The notes under the pieces were generated by a model, which was given only the letters and a program-made list of their open reading frames with translations, searched no databases and had not been told where the DNA came from. The position numbers were made by a program, and so were the translations under genes. This document shows, one piece after another, positions 52,895 through 61,055 of a stretch of 64,000 nucleotides of DNA. Source of the stretch: Saprospiraceae bacterium (GTDB lineage Bacteria > Bacteroidota > Bacteroidia > Chitinophagales > Saprospiraceae); the NCBI GenBank assembly GCA_027488855.1, contig JAIYAV010000095.1, forward strand, positions 1 to 64,000, read 5' to 3'. How positions within the stretch are numbered: the stretch's first letter is position 1; the number at the start of each line of letters is the position of its first letter.

Positions 52895-54709
52895 TTATTT
52901 TTTGGGCTTTATTTTTTGATCAATCATTGCCCACTGGGTAATGAAATTCGGATCGCGACGAACCTGTTTGATGATCGGAAGGGGGTTTTCAAAAAACTCA
53001 ATCAGCTTTGGATAGGCATTGATGTCGATGCCCTGTTCTTGCAGATTGATTTTCACCCGGGAATACATCTCTTTGATCATGGGCTCGTTTTGCTCCATCA
53101 TGGCGTCAAACTCTTCGTCGCTGAGTTGTTTCTGCAAGGTAGTTTGAAAATTTTGGAGCGCCGCTGAAGTCGCGAATGCCGGATCACCTGCAACCAATGG
53201 ATTTTGACCTTTCAAATACCCCCTGATGTTGCTTACTTTTTTCTCTAGCAATTCAACCTGGCCACTGAGCTCATTTGAGCCAATGCCAATGGCTACATTG
53301 ACATAATTGATGGGTGCATCTTCAGCTGCTTCCCAAGCAACCCCTACAATTCTTCGGTAATCACCAATTTTCATCAGTTTAGGATGAATGGCTATACCAT
53401 AACCATCGTTGTTGCCAGAAGGGATGATGTAATCGCCAATGGCTACGGGTCCGGCAACTTTTACTTTTACCTGACCCATAAAGGCAACTTTCTCAAATTT
53501 CGACTTGAGTTCAGCTTTGGGCATGTTACCAACAATACCTGGCTTACTGGATACCACCCGAAAATGATCGGCTTCACTGGTATTCAGGGAGATTTTTCCT
53601 CCTTTCACACCTACAATTTGCCCAAAACGCATTTTGGGCTCCTCTTCCATTCTTTCTAACCATTCGGCGTAATCCGCTGCCCCGGTAGAATAGGTGACCC
53701 CAATTTCTTCCCGTATTTTCGTGTTGTACACAATCGATTGAGCCAATAAAGCAGCCCCTTTAGCAAGAAAAGCAACAGAAAGTGCAACTGAACCGATCGC
53801 GGCACCGGCTCCAAATCCAGAAGCAGCCCCACCGGCCGCCATGGCAATTTGTTCAGCCGCCTGGGCTATTAATGAAGCCCCTTGTAACACAAAAAGTGAA
53901 GTTTGTAGTTTGTATTCCCAGGTATCTTCTAGTTCTGACACGGTTTGACCTTCTACTGCGCCCCACCATTGGGTATTGACGTCGTCGGCAAAAGTCATAA
54001 AGTTGTTGGATCCGTCACGGGAACCAGTTACCTTGATGTATATGCCCTGGTTGCTGCCCTGGATCAGCACCGGATAGTTGTCCTTGTTGTCTTCAGCTCC
54101 ACTCACCCCACTCTTTACGCGCATTTGCCCTTCTTTGGTCAGGATGACCCGGGTGGTGTTGCTGGTTTTGAGGTAAAGATCCTTATTGTCGCGGGTTCCC
54201 AGAAAATGAGTGGCTGGAGAAGTATTGGTGTTGCCACCAGTGGTCCAATAGATGGACTGGTTTTTTTCAGTAGGTTCATCCGTTTGTGGCGCCAGAGTGG
54301 ACGCACTCAAAGCATGCATGGCATAAGGTACGGCCATGAAGCGGTTGTGACTGAGTACGTTGAATGCCTTATCCTTGTCCCCGGCCATTTCCACTTTCAA
54401 CCAAAACTGCTCTTTTGACCAGGGAATATCGGCAAGCGCACCGCTTTGTTGTTCACCTTTTCCAATAACCACCGTGAAGAGACCTTGTTCGTTGGTCATT
54501 ACCGTTTGTTGTTCGGAATAATGAATTTTTTGCCCGGTCTCATCTCCAGCAATGGCGATTTTTAAAGCAATTGGGACATTGACAAGCGGTTGGTTGAAAG
54601 AATTGCGGGCAACTGCCTGGTAATGGATGCCTTGAGTGGTTTCTTGTGCTTGCAGTTGCAGTACAGTACCAACCAAGACAAACATTGACAACAGTAAATA
54701 TTTTTTCAT
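52895..54709 (-). CDS. Secreted fibre-like protein, tandem paralogue 2
   Basis: This 604-aa paralogue has the same order of parts: signal (MKKYLLLSMFVLVGTVLQLQAQ), GIHYQAVARNSFNQPLVNVP, SVPYA-type end of the first domain (FMAVPYAMHALSAST), IYWTTGGNTNTSPATHFLGT, hydrophobic Ala/Gly stretch (AAGGAASGFGAGAAIGSVAL), GAADYAEWLERMEEEPK, VAFMGQVKVKVAG and helical tail DEEFDAMMEQNEPM. I moved the start from 54730 to the ATG at 54709, which begins the signal peptide. Divergence from its neighbours is substantial, so the duplication is not recent. Function unknown. Confidence 0.75.
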   Translation of the reverse strand: MKKYLLLSMFVLVGTVLQLQAQETTQGIHYQAVARNSFNQPLVNVPIALKIAIAGDETGQKIHYSEQQTVMTNEQGLFTVVIGKGEQQSGALADIPWSKEQFWLKVEMAGDKDKAFNVLSHNRFMAVPYAMHALSASTLAPQTDEPTEKNQSIYWTTGGNTNTSPATHFLGTRDNKDLYLKTSNTTRVILTKEGQMRVKSGVSGAEDNKDNYPVLIQGSNQGIYIKVTGSRDGSNNFMTFADDVNTQWWGAVEGQTVSELEDTWEYKLQTSLFVLQGASLIAQAAEQIAMAAGGAASGFGAGAAIGSVALSVAFLAKGAALLAQSIVYNTKIREEIGVTYSTGAADYAEWLERMEEEPKMRFGQIVGVKGGKISLNTSEADHFRVVSSKPGIVGNMPKAELKSKFEKVAFMGQVKVKVAGPVAIGDYIIPSGNNDGYGIAIHPKLMKIGDYRRIVGVAWEAAEDAPINYVNVAIGIGSNELSGQVELLEKKVSNIRGYLKGQNPLVAGDPAFATSAALQNFQTTLQKQLSDEEFDAMMEQNEPMIKEMYSRVKINLQEQGIDINAYPKLIEFFENPLPIIKQVRRDPNFITQWAMIDQKIKPKK

Positions 54710-54774
54710 GATGTATGATTTAGAAATCACTTTTGCAAATCAATCGGGAAGGATTCAATTGAACCAAATGCCCC

Positions 54775-56574
54775 TTACTTTCTGGACTTCAGCTGTTGAT
54801 CCACCAACGCCCAGTTGGTCAAGTAGGCAGGATTTCTCCGGATGGCTTTCATCGAAGGAATCGGGTTATCCAGAAATTCTGCTACTTGGGGAAAAGTTGC
54901 CAGGTCGTAACCCTGGTTTTGCAATTCGATTTTGGCTTTGGCATAAATGTCTTTGATCAACATTTGATGCTGATCTACGAATTGATCAAACTCTTCATCG
55001 GTCAAGGCTTTTTGGAAAGCTGTCTGCGGCTTGACGACCTGAGTTGCAGGGGCGGTTTGCCCTTCCTCAAGCAGGGGTGCTTTACCTTCCAGATAAGCCA
55101 TGATGTTTTCGATGTTCCGGTTGAGTTCATCCACTTTGCCACTCAAATCATTGGTGTTGATGCCAACTGCTACATTCACAAAATTGATGGGTCGGTCGGG
55201 GGCTTCTTGCCAGGCTACTCCTACTGAACGGGCATAATCACCTGCTTTCATGTTTTTTGGGTGGATGGCTACGCCAAATCCGTCGTTGTTGCCCGATGCA
55301 ATGATGAAGTCGCCAATTGCAACTGCTCCGGCTACTTTCACCGGAACCTGTCCCATAAAGGATATTTTTTCGAAATTTGCTTTTTGGTCTTCTTGAGGCG
55401 CGTTACCAATTACGGCAGGACGCTTGGATACCACCAGGATATGATCGGCTTCGGCGGTGTTGAGTGACACCAAACCACCGCGCACTCCCACAATTTCAGC
55501 ATAATCTATGTCTCTTTCGCCTGCTTTTCTTGGTAGCCATTCGGCGTAATCACCCGCTCCCGTAGCATAACTTACCCCGATATCTTCTCTGATTTTTGCG
55601 GCCCAGGTGATGGATTGTGCCAACAGTGCAGCAACTTCAGCGACTTTGCCAGCGATGCCAGCAAACTCGGCAACTGCAGCACCTACACCAAATACTGAAA
55701 CCGCATAACCCGTTGCTTCTACGAACATCCCCGCGATTTCGGCAGCTAAACCTACACCTTGTAGTGCAAATAGCGCAACCTGGAGTTGGTACTCCCAGGT
55801 TTGTTCCAATTCCGAAAAGGTTTCTCCTTCAATGCGTCCCCATACCGCAATGTCGTCGGCAAAGGTGACGAAATTGTTGGAGTTGTTTCTGGAACCAATC
55901 ACCTTAATATATATACCCTGTAGGCTACCGTCAATGGTCATCGGGTAGTTGGCGAAGTTGTCGTCAGTACCCGTTACTCGAGCAGTCAAATGGGTTTGAC
56001 CGATGGGTTTAAAGGTAAGGAGGGTTTGGTTATTGGTTTTGACCACTACATTTTTATTGTCTCTGCTACCAAGGAAGTGTGTAGGAGGTAAAGTGCTGGT
56101 ATTTCCGCCAGTGGTCCAATAGATGGATTGATTTTTTTCAGTAGCAATTTCTTCCGTCAGTTTAGAGGTGGTCGCAGCGTGCAAAGCATAAGGCACCGAC
56201 AACAATTGAGTCCGGCTGTTGATTTTGAGCGCACGGTTTTGGTCTCCCAACACCTGCACATCCAGCCAGATTTGTTCTTTACCCCAAGGAACCAACTTAA
56301 TGATCCCTATTTTGTTCTGGCCTTCACCAATCACCAGGCTAACCTGGCCAGCGAAATCAGTATTCACCTGATGCGTTTCGCTATAATAAGCTTCAATGTC
56401 CTTATTTTCGGATACTAGCGCAATTTTGATGCTTACAGGGGTATTCGCCAGGACTTTGCCTGCAGCATCTCGAACTACAGCTTGATAACTGATGCCTTCT
56501 GTCCCAGATTGGGCAAATGTGGAGAGTATCCCCAGGCTACAGAACACTATTAAGGTGAGTAAACTTTTTTTCAT
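54775..56574 (-). CDS. Secreted fibre-like protein, tandem paralogue 1
   Basis: This 599-aa paralogue starts MKKSLLTLIVFCSLGILSTFAQ, continues GISYQAVVRDAAGKVLANTP and has RTQLLSVPYALHAATTS. It shares IYWTTGGNTSTLPPTHFLGS, the hydrophobic stretch (AAEIAGMFVEATGYAVSVFG and on), GAGDYAEWLPRKAGERD, ISFMGQVPVKVAG and the tail LTDEEFDQFVDQHQM. It is 65 nt upstream of paralogue 2 on the same strand, and 61 nt downstream of the small T9SS protein gene. The three copies share all blocks in the same order. Function unknown. Confidence 0.75.
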   Translation of the reverse strand: MKKSLLTLIVFCSLGILSTFAQSGTEGISYQAVVRDAAGKVLANTPVSIKIALVSENKDIEAYYSETHQVNTDFAGQVSLVIGEGQNKIGIIKLVPWGKEQIWLDVQVLGDQNRALKINSRTQLLSVPYALHAATTSKLTEEIATEKNQSIYWTTGGNTSTLPPTHFLGSRDNKNVVVKTNNQTLLTFKPIGQTHLTARVTGTDDNFANYPMTIDGSLQGIYIKVIGSRNNSNNFVTFADDIAVWGRIEGETFSELEQTWEYQLQVALFALQGVGLAAEIAGMFVEATGYAVSVFGVGAAVAEFAGIAGKVAEVAALLAQSITWAAKIREDIGVSYATGAGDYAEWLPRKAGERDIDYAEIVGVRGGLVSLNTAEADHILVVSKRPAVIGNAPQEDQKANFEKISFMGQVPVKVAGAVAIGDFIIASGNNDGFGVAIHPKNMKAGDYARSVGVAWQEAPDRPINFVNVAVGINTNDLSGKVDELNRNIENIMAYLEGKAPLLEEGQTAPATQVVKPQTAFQKALTDEEFDQFVDQHQMLIKDIYAKAKIELQNQGYDLATFPQVAEFLDNPIPSMKAIRRNPAYLTNWALVDQQLKSRK

Positions 56575-56635
56575 TGTCTAGAGTATTGAAGCATTAATCG
56601 TACAGTGTCGCACTGGACGAAAATCAAGCGCGTGA

Positions 56636-57127
56636 CTACAATTTTACAACTTTATGATTCTGAATGGGGGAGTTCCCTGCTTGCCGAAGCGATAAAAAGT
56701 AGATACCAGCGGGGTACACACTCATGTCGATTTCAGCTTTGCCATTCACTTTCAGGTCTTTGATCAACACCCTTCCTTGAGCATCTACCAGGTTGGCCAG
56801 GTACAGCTCTGGTTTGCTGGATAGTGCAACCAGGTTCAACATTTCCCGAACAGGGTTGGGGACAATTTGAACCCACTGTTCACCCTTAGCAGCCAAGAGG
56901 CTCACTTGTAGTTGGGGTTGATGAAAACCCTCGGTAACGGAAGTTTTATTGTCCGTCGATTGCCATCTTGAAACAGCTACTTCTCCAAGTGTCCAACTCA
57001 AACCTCCACCCTGACCTAGAATGGTGTTGCCCGCATTGCCCAGTACCTGAGGTGAAAGGGATTGGGCAGATATACACATGCTGGTGATTAAAAGGATGCT
57101 GCAAAAGAAAAATTTCATCAGCCTCAT
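56636..57127 (-). CDS. Small secreted protein with a T9SS sorting domain
   Basis: This protein of 163 aa has a signal peptide (FFFCSILLITSMCISAQ), a short globular part with the Bacteroidota pattern GGLSWTLGEVAVSRW and TEGFHQPQLQV, and a C-terminal T9SS type A sorting domain (VQIVPNPVREMLNLVA to YFLSLRQAGNSP...KVVKL). It would be secreted and attached to the surface. It is the first gene of the 21-kb surface locus. A second in-frame ATG at 57118 (MKFFF) is an equally possible start. Confidence 0.8.
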   Translation of the reverse strand: MRLMKFFFCSILLITSMCISAQSLSPQVLGNAGNTILGQGGGLSWTLGEVAVSRWQSTDNKTSVTEGFHQPQLQVSLLAAKGEQWVQIVPNPVREMLNLVALSSKPELYLANLVDAQGRVLIKDLKVNGKAEIDMSVYPAGIYFLSLRQAGNSPIQNHKVVKL

Positions 57128-57737
57128 AGATTTGTATTTTGCAAAAGACCAACAAGCCCTTTAGTCCCAATTGTGGGAACACTGGTTGAAGTCTTTTTGT
57201 GTAAGCAAATGGAAAAACGATTAACTTTTAAGGAAGAAGAGAAAAAAGAGATGAACGCATTTTTTGTTAAGAAAGGTACCACATATACAAGCAGATAAAA
57301 AGAAGCAGAGTCAACACAGGAGGACTGTATTGAATCGTAATAAGGAGAGCACAAATCAAAAGACTTGTAAAATCTATTCATGAGATACCGATTTATAAAA
57401 AAAGCGTTGATATAAAAAACATTGAAACTAAAGTCGTTACAACTTTAGTGATTAGATTCAGTGTTTGAAATCGAACGATTGCAAAAAAAATCACACACTG
57501 GTCGTCTCTGAACAGCAATCAGTTCCTAAGAGTAGCATTCAAGGTAGTAAAGAAGAAATTCCTTGCGAAGATAAGCTAAACCCGAATATGTAGTATCTAG
57601 ATGTAGCCTTTTTTTTATTTCATGTAGTTTATTTGTTTCAAATATTGGCTGTGTTTATTTTGTTAGATCGTCGGCGTATTTTTTGTTTCTTTAATAAAAA
57701 ATAAAATAATATTCACTCGGCCTCATTTTTTAAATGT
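57128..57737. other. AT-rich intergenic region upstream of the surface locus
   Basis: No convincing gene lies in these 610 bp; the ORFs of 78 and 85 aa look like chance. A hairpin ACTAAAGT-7 nt-ACTTTAGT is at 57427-57449. The promoter of the surface locus (minus strand) should be in the part near 57130-57300, but I could not identify it. The stretch 57600-57737 is very AT-rich and follows the response-regulator stop. Confidence 0.45.
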
Positions 57738-58433
57738 TCAATCCACAATGAATTGATAGCCTACACCTTTCAATGTAATGATCTGTACCCGCTCATCCTC
57801 GCGCAGATAATCGCGCAGACGAGTAATGTACACATCGAGATTCCGGGAGTTAAAAAAAGAATCATCGCCCCAGATTTGTTGCATGATCACCTTGCGTTCT
57901 ACCGTAAAATTGCGATGATCGGCGAGGATTTTGAGTAGCTCCGCTTCGCGGTGGGAGAGTTTGCGAATCTGAGCCTGAAACCTCAGTTCGTACTTGCGCA
58001 AATCAAAATCGTATTTTCCCAAATGAATGACCCCGTTTTGCTCTCCCCCACTGTCATTTGGATTTTGCCCACTCAAGTTGAGCAAATTGTGGATGCGGGC
58101 AATCAATTCTTCCATACTGAAGGGTTTGCGGATGTAATCATTCCCACCAGCGGTGAAGCCTTTCAGGACATCTTCCGTTTGTGTTTTGGCAGTCAGAAAA
58201 ATAATGGGTAGGGTAGGGAAGCGTTGGCGAATGTCAGCCCCCAATTCATACCCATTGCGATTGGGCAACATCACATCGAGCAGGCAAATATCAGGTAAGA
58301 AGGTATCAAAAACGGCCATGACCTCGGCACCGTCACCAACCATCTGGACTTCAAATCCCCGACTTTCGAGGCTTTCCTGGACAATTTTGCCCAAAAACAG
58401 CTCATCTTCTACGTAGAGTACTTTTGTTGCCAT
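57738..58433 (-). CDS. OmpR/PhoB-family response regulator
   Basis: This protein of 231 aa has a receiver domain with phosphoacceptor D53 (in CLLDVMLPN), acidic pocket E9/D10, T81 and K103 (YIRKPFS), and a winged-helix DNA-binding domain (LSHREAELLKILADHRN to VYITRLRDYLREDERVQIITLKGVGYQF). It acts with the histidine kinase encoded upstream on the same strand. The kinase and regulator are 116 nt apart, separated by a long palindrome. Targets are not visible, though the divergent GLPGLI gene and the surface locus are near. Confidence 0.92.
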   Translation of the reverse strand: MATKVLYVEDELFLGKIVQESLESRGFEVQMVGDGAEVMAVFDTFLPDICLLDVMLPNRNGYELGADIRQRFPTLPIIFLTAKTQTEDVLKGFTAGGNDYIRKPFSMEELIARIHNLLNLSGQNPNDSGGEQNGVIHLGKYDFDLRKYELRFQAQIRKLSHREAELLKILADHRNFTVERKVIMQQIWGDDSFFNSRNLDVYITRLRDYLREDERVQIITLKGVGYQFIVD

Positions 58434-58438
58434 ATTTG

Positions 58439-58551
58439 AAGTTGAAAAGTTGAAATGTTGAAGGGTTGAAATGTTCGGTAGCGCAAGATCAAAGCACTAA
58501 TATAGAACGGTGGAAGGCTAAAAACTCTTCAACATTTCAACTCTTCAACTT
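58439..58551 (-). repeat. Palindrome of octameric repeats between the kinase and regulator genes
   Basis: The arms 58439-58467 and 58523-58551 are 29 nt long with two mismatches that are wobble-compatible. The left arm is a near-perfect octamer series, GTTGAAAA GTTGAAAT GTTGAAGG GTTGAAAT. The right arm contains the kinase stop codon. It may attenuate transcription or set the kinase:regulator ratio. No T-tract is present. Confidence 0.6.
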
Positions 58552-59992
58552 ATTTGTGTCTCGGCAAAAATACCGTAAACCGGGTTCCATTGTCTACTTC
58601 GCTATCCAGAATGATTTGTCCACCGTGTTGTTGAATCACGCCAGCTACATAACTCAGGCCTAAACCATACCCTTTGACATTGTGCCGATCGCCATTGGGT
58701 ACCCGAAAAAACTGATCAAAAACCTTGCCCTGGTATTCTTTGGGGATACCAATGCCCTGGTCTTTGACACTGAGGGTGAGGGTACCGTTGTGTTCAGTTA
58801 GGGCAATGTCGATCTTGGGCTCGGCTTTGCTGTATTTTAAGGCATTGTCCAAAAGGTTGTAAACCACATTGGTCAAGTGAATCGGATCGGCGTCGATCTG
58901 AAAATCCTGGCCTTCGGTGGTAAAGTTTACCTTGGCCCGATTCTTTTCAAATTGCAAACTGAGCGACTCCAGGATTTTTTGAATGGCATTTTTTAAATTA
59001 AAAGGCTCGCGCTGGATTTGCAAGGTTTGACTCTCAAACATCGACATTTTTAACACCCTATCCACCAGCATTGCCAATCTTTGCATTTCGTGTTGGGAAA
59101 TATCGATGTATTCCCGGGTGCGTTGCGGATTGTTCAAGGCGTTGAAATCCTTCAGTGCTTCCAGGGCCACACTTACGGTAGCAATCGGCGTTTTTAACTC
59201 GTGGGTGATGTTGCTGATGAAATCGTTTTTTAACTTGGTCAACTGTTGTTGCTGGCGCAAACTGCGGAAGATGATCCAAAAGGTCAGTCCGGTGAACAGC
59301 AACAGGAACAAGCCAAAGATCATTTGGGGGGTCATGCGTTTGAGCAAGAACCAGCGGTAGTCTTCCACCGCCAGTCGGTAAAACTGAAAGGGAGGAATAC
59401 TGGCGGGCGCATAATGGACAATTCCTTCCTTGGACATTTCATCGGGTAAGGAGTCAAGCTTGGTCACCGAAAACGCCAAGGGCAAATCGTTTTTTTCCAA
59501 CTGGCTTTTGTATCGCTTGATCAATTGATCTCTGGGGATCGTATCATCGGATAGCTCAAACATGGCATTGGCGCCTTTGGGAATTTTGCTCAGCGCCAAG
59601 CCAATTCCCCGACGCATTCCAAAGGTTCTGCGGAAACGTTCATCTTGGGGTTTGCGTTGCAGGTAAAAATTGATGGGTCTTTTTTCAGGATGGGTATCGC
59701 GGTGAACAAAGGTAACGCTGTCCATTCTTACAACCACCATGGTGGACGATTTGGATGGAGGGGGCGCTTTGGCCTCAATACGAAAATCGGGCTGGACGAT
59801 TTGTCGAACCGAGCGACTGGGGTCTTCTTCCATGAACACAATCTTGCGTTGAATGAGCGAGTCTTGCAAATCGCGCACCGTTTGAATAAAAACATTCTCC
59901 GATTGGTGGCGCAAAATGTTCTCCTGCTCCTGGTACACCTTTTTAAGCCAGTAGATCTGAAAAACGGCCAGCAGCAGCAAACTACCCGTCAT
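58550..59992 (-). CDS. Sensor histidine kinase
   Basis: This kinase of 480 aa starts with a membrane helix (MTGSLLLLAVFQIYWL), has a sensor region of about 220 residues, a second helix (MIFGLFLLLFTGLTFWIIF) and a kinase core with the H-box ISNITHELKTPIATVSVAL, N-box VYNLLDNALKYS, G1 DQGIGIPKEYQ, F-box FDQFFRV and G2 GYGLGLSYV. The start at 59992 is an ATG, while the longer ORF to 60103 would add 37 poorly supported residues. A TTG a few codons upstream could also be used. It sits divergent from the GLPGLI gene. Confidence 0.88.
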   Translation of the reverse strand: MTGSLLLLAVFQIYWLKKVYQEQENILRHQSENVFIQTVRDLQDSLIQRKIVFMEEDPSRSVRQIVQPDFRIEAKAPPPSKSSTMVVVRMDSVTFVHRDTHPEKRPINFYLQRKPQDERFRRTFGMRRGIGLALSKIPKGANAMFELSDDTIPRDQLIKRYKSQLEKNDLPLAFSVTKLDSLPDEMSKEGIVHYAPASIPPFQFYRLAVEDYRWFLLKRMTPQMIFGLFLLLFTGLTFWIIFRSLRQQQQLTKLKNDFISNITHELKTPIATVSVALEALKDFNALNNPQRTREYIDISQHEMQRLAMLVDRVLKMSMFESQTLQIQREPFNLKNAIQKILESLSLQFEKNRAKVNFTTEGQDFQIDADPIHLTNVVYNLLDNALKYSKAEPKIDIALTEHNGTLTLSVKDQGIGIPKEYQGKVFDQFFRVPNGDRHNVKGYGLGLSYVAGVIQQHGGQIILDSEVDNGTRFTVFLPRHK

Positions 59993-60145
59993 TAAAACCC
60001 GATATAATGTATTGTGCCGATACAAATCAGTAGATTTTGAAGAATGGCAGAGGTTTTTCCTCCATTCTAGGACAAAGTTACAGCAAAGAAAAAGGCCACG
60101 CACCTGTCTTTAACCATTATTAACCTTAAATCAAGGAACGTTAAC

Positions 60146-60176
60146 TTGGGGACTGGCCGATTCCAGCTTAGCTTTG
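60146..60176 (+). promoter_or_regulatory. Bacteroidota-type promoter of the GLPGLI gene
   Basis: TAGCTTTG (60169-60176) matches the -7 element TAnnTTTG exactly, and TTG (60146-60148) lies 20 nt upstream, the expected -33 spacing. Transcription would start near 60183 and leave a leader of about 17 nt to the ATG at 60200. This supports that start over the ORF-track start at 60146. Confidence 0.6.
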
Positions 60177-60199
60177 TAGATCAAAAAAAGGAATTACCC

Positions 60200-60985
60200 A
60201 TGAGGAATTTACTGCTGTTATTTTTTGGGCTGTTGTCCCTGGCTGTTTCAGCCCAAAACAACGAAGGCACCGTACTGTACAAACAAACGGTGTACATGCG
60301 TCGCGAAATGCAGGCCAATGCACCTGCTGGAATGGACCCCAACATGGCTCGGAACATTCCCGAATCCGTGACCAATGAGTTTAACCTCAATTTTACCGCT
60401 TCTACATCCCTTTACAAGGAAATTGCTTCGGCTACGGATGATGCAGCTGCTGGCGGTGAAGGTGGCGGGATGCGTTTTATGATGCGTCGCTTCAACCCAC
60501 CTATTTATAAGGACCTAGCCAACAACCGCCAGGTGGAAGAGGTAGAATTGTTTGGCAAGCAGTTTTTGGTCGATGATGTGATCCAAACCCGGGCTTGGAA
60601 AGTGACTGGCCAGCAAAAGAAAATCTTGGACTACCCTTGTATTTCGGCTACGTTTACCGACAGCTTGATGGGCCGTGCCCGGCTTGTCACTGCCTGGTTT
60701 GCACCTACCATTCCAGTAGCCCTCGGGCCACAAGGTTATGGTGGCCTGCCTGGGATGATTTTGGCGGTGGAATTCGACGGTGGTCGTAGTATGATTACTG
60801 CTGCCGAAGTGAAACTGCAAAAGCCAGCAGAAGGTAGCATCAAGGTGCCAGAGAAAGGCAAAAAAGTAAGCCGTGCGGAATACAACAAAATCCGCGAAGA
60901 AAAAATGAAGGAAATGCGTGAATCGGGCATGATGCAGGGACGTCCTGGTGGTGGCCCTGGTACGCAGATCATCATTCGGAACTAG
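60200..60985 (+). CDS. GLPGLI family protein
   Basis: This secreted protein of 261 aa has a signal peptide (MRNLLLLFFGLLSLAVSAQ) and the family stretch with the variant motif GLPGMI in GYGGLPGMILAVEF. GLPGLI proteins (Porph_ging family) are widespread in Bacteroidota, with unknown function, and are often close to regulator genes. The C-terminal region is Met/Gly-rich (MRESGMMQGRPGGGPG). The gene is divergent from the kinase/regulator pair, so it may be a target of that system (inference). The ORF track begins at 60146, but the promoter overlaps that segment. Confidence 0.85.
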   Translation: MRNLLLLFFGLLSLAVSAQNNEGTVLYKQTVYMRREMQANAPAGMDPNMARNIPESVTNEFNLNFTASTSLYKEIASATDDAAAGGEGGGMRFMMRRFNPPIYKDLANNRQVEEVELFGKQFLVDDVIQTRAWKVTGQQKKILDYPCISATFTDSLMGRARLVTAWFAPTIPVALGPQGYGGLPGMILAVEFDGGRSMITAAEVKLQKPAEGSIKVPEKGKKVSRAEYNKIREEKMKEMRESGMMQGRPGGGPGTQIIIRN

Positions 60986-60991
60986 CGAGTC

Positions 60992-61054
60992 ATTTCGGAA
61001 TGGGGATTTCGGATTTCGGAGAACCACCGAAATCCGAAATCCCCATTCCGAAAT
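60992..61054. terminator. 28-bp perfect inverted repeat: bidirectional terminator
   Basis: The arms 60992-61019 (ATTTCGGAATGGGGATTTCG...) and 61027-61054 are perfect over 28 bp with a 7-nt loop. They are built from 7-nt units (GAAATCC). It lies between the converging GLPGLI and lptD genes, 6 nt after the first stop and 2 nt before the second. The hairpin is strong, though no long T-run follows. Confidence 0.7.
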
Positions 61055-61055
61055 C

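Noticed and set aside
57124-57381. 85-aa ORF upstream of the surface locus
   Set aside because: No motif or plausible start context, and it overlaps the start of the small T9SS protein.
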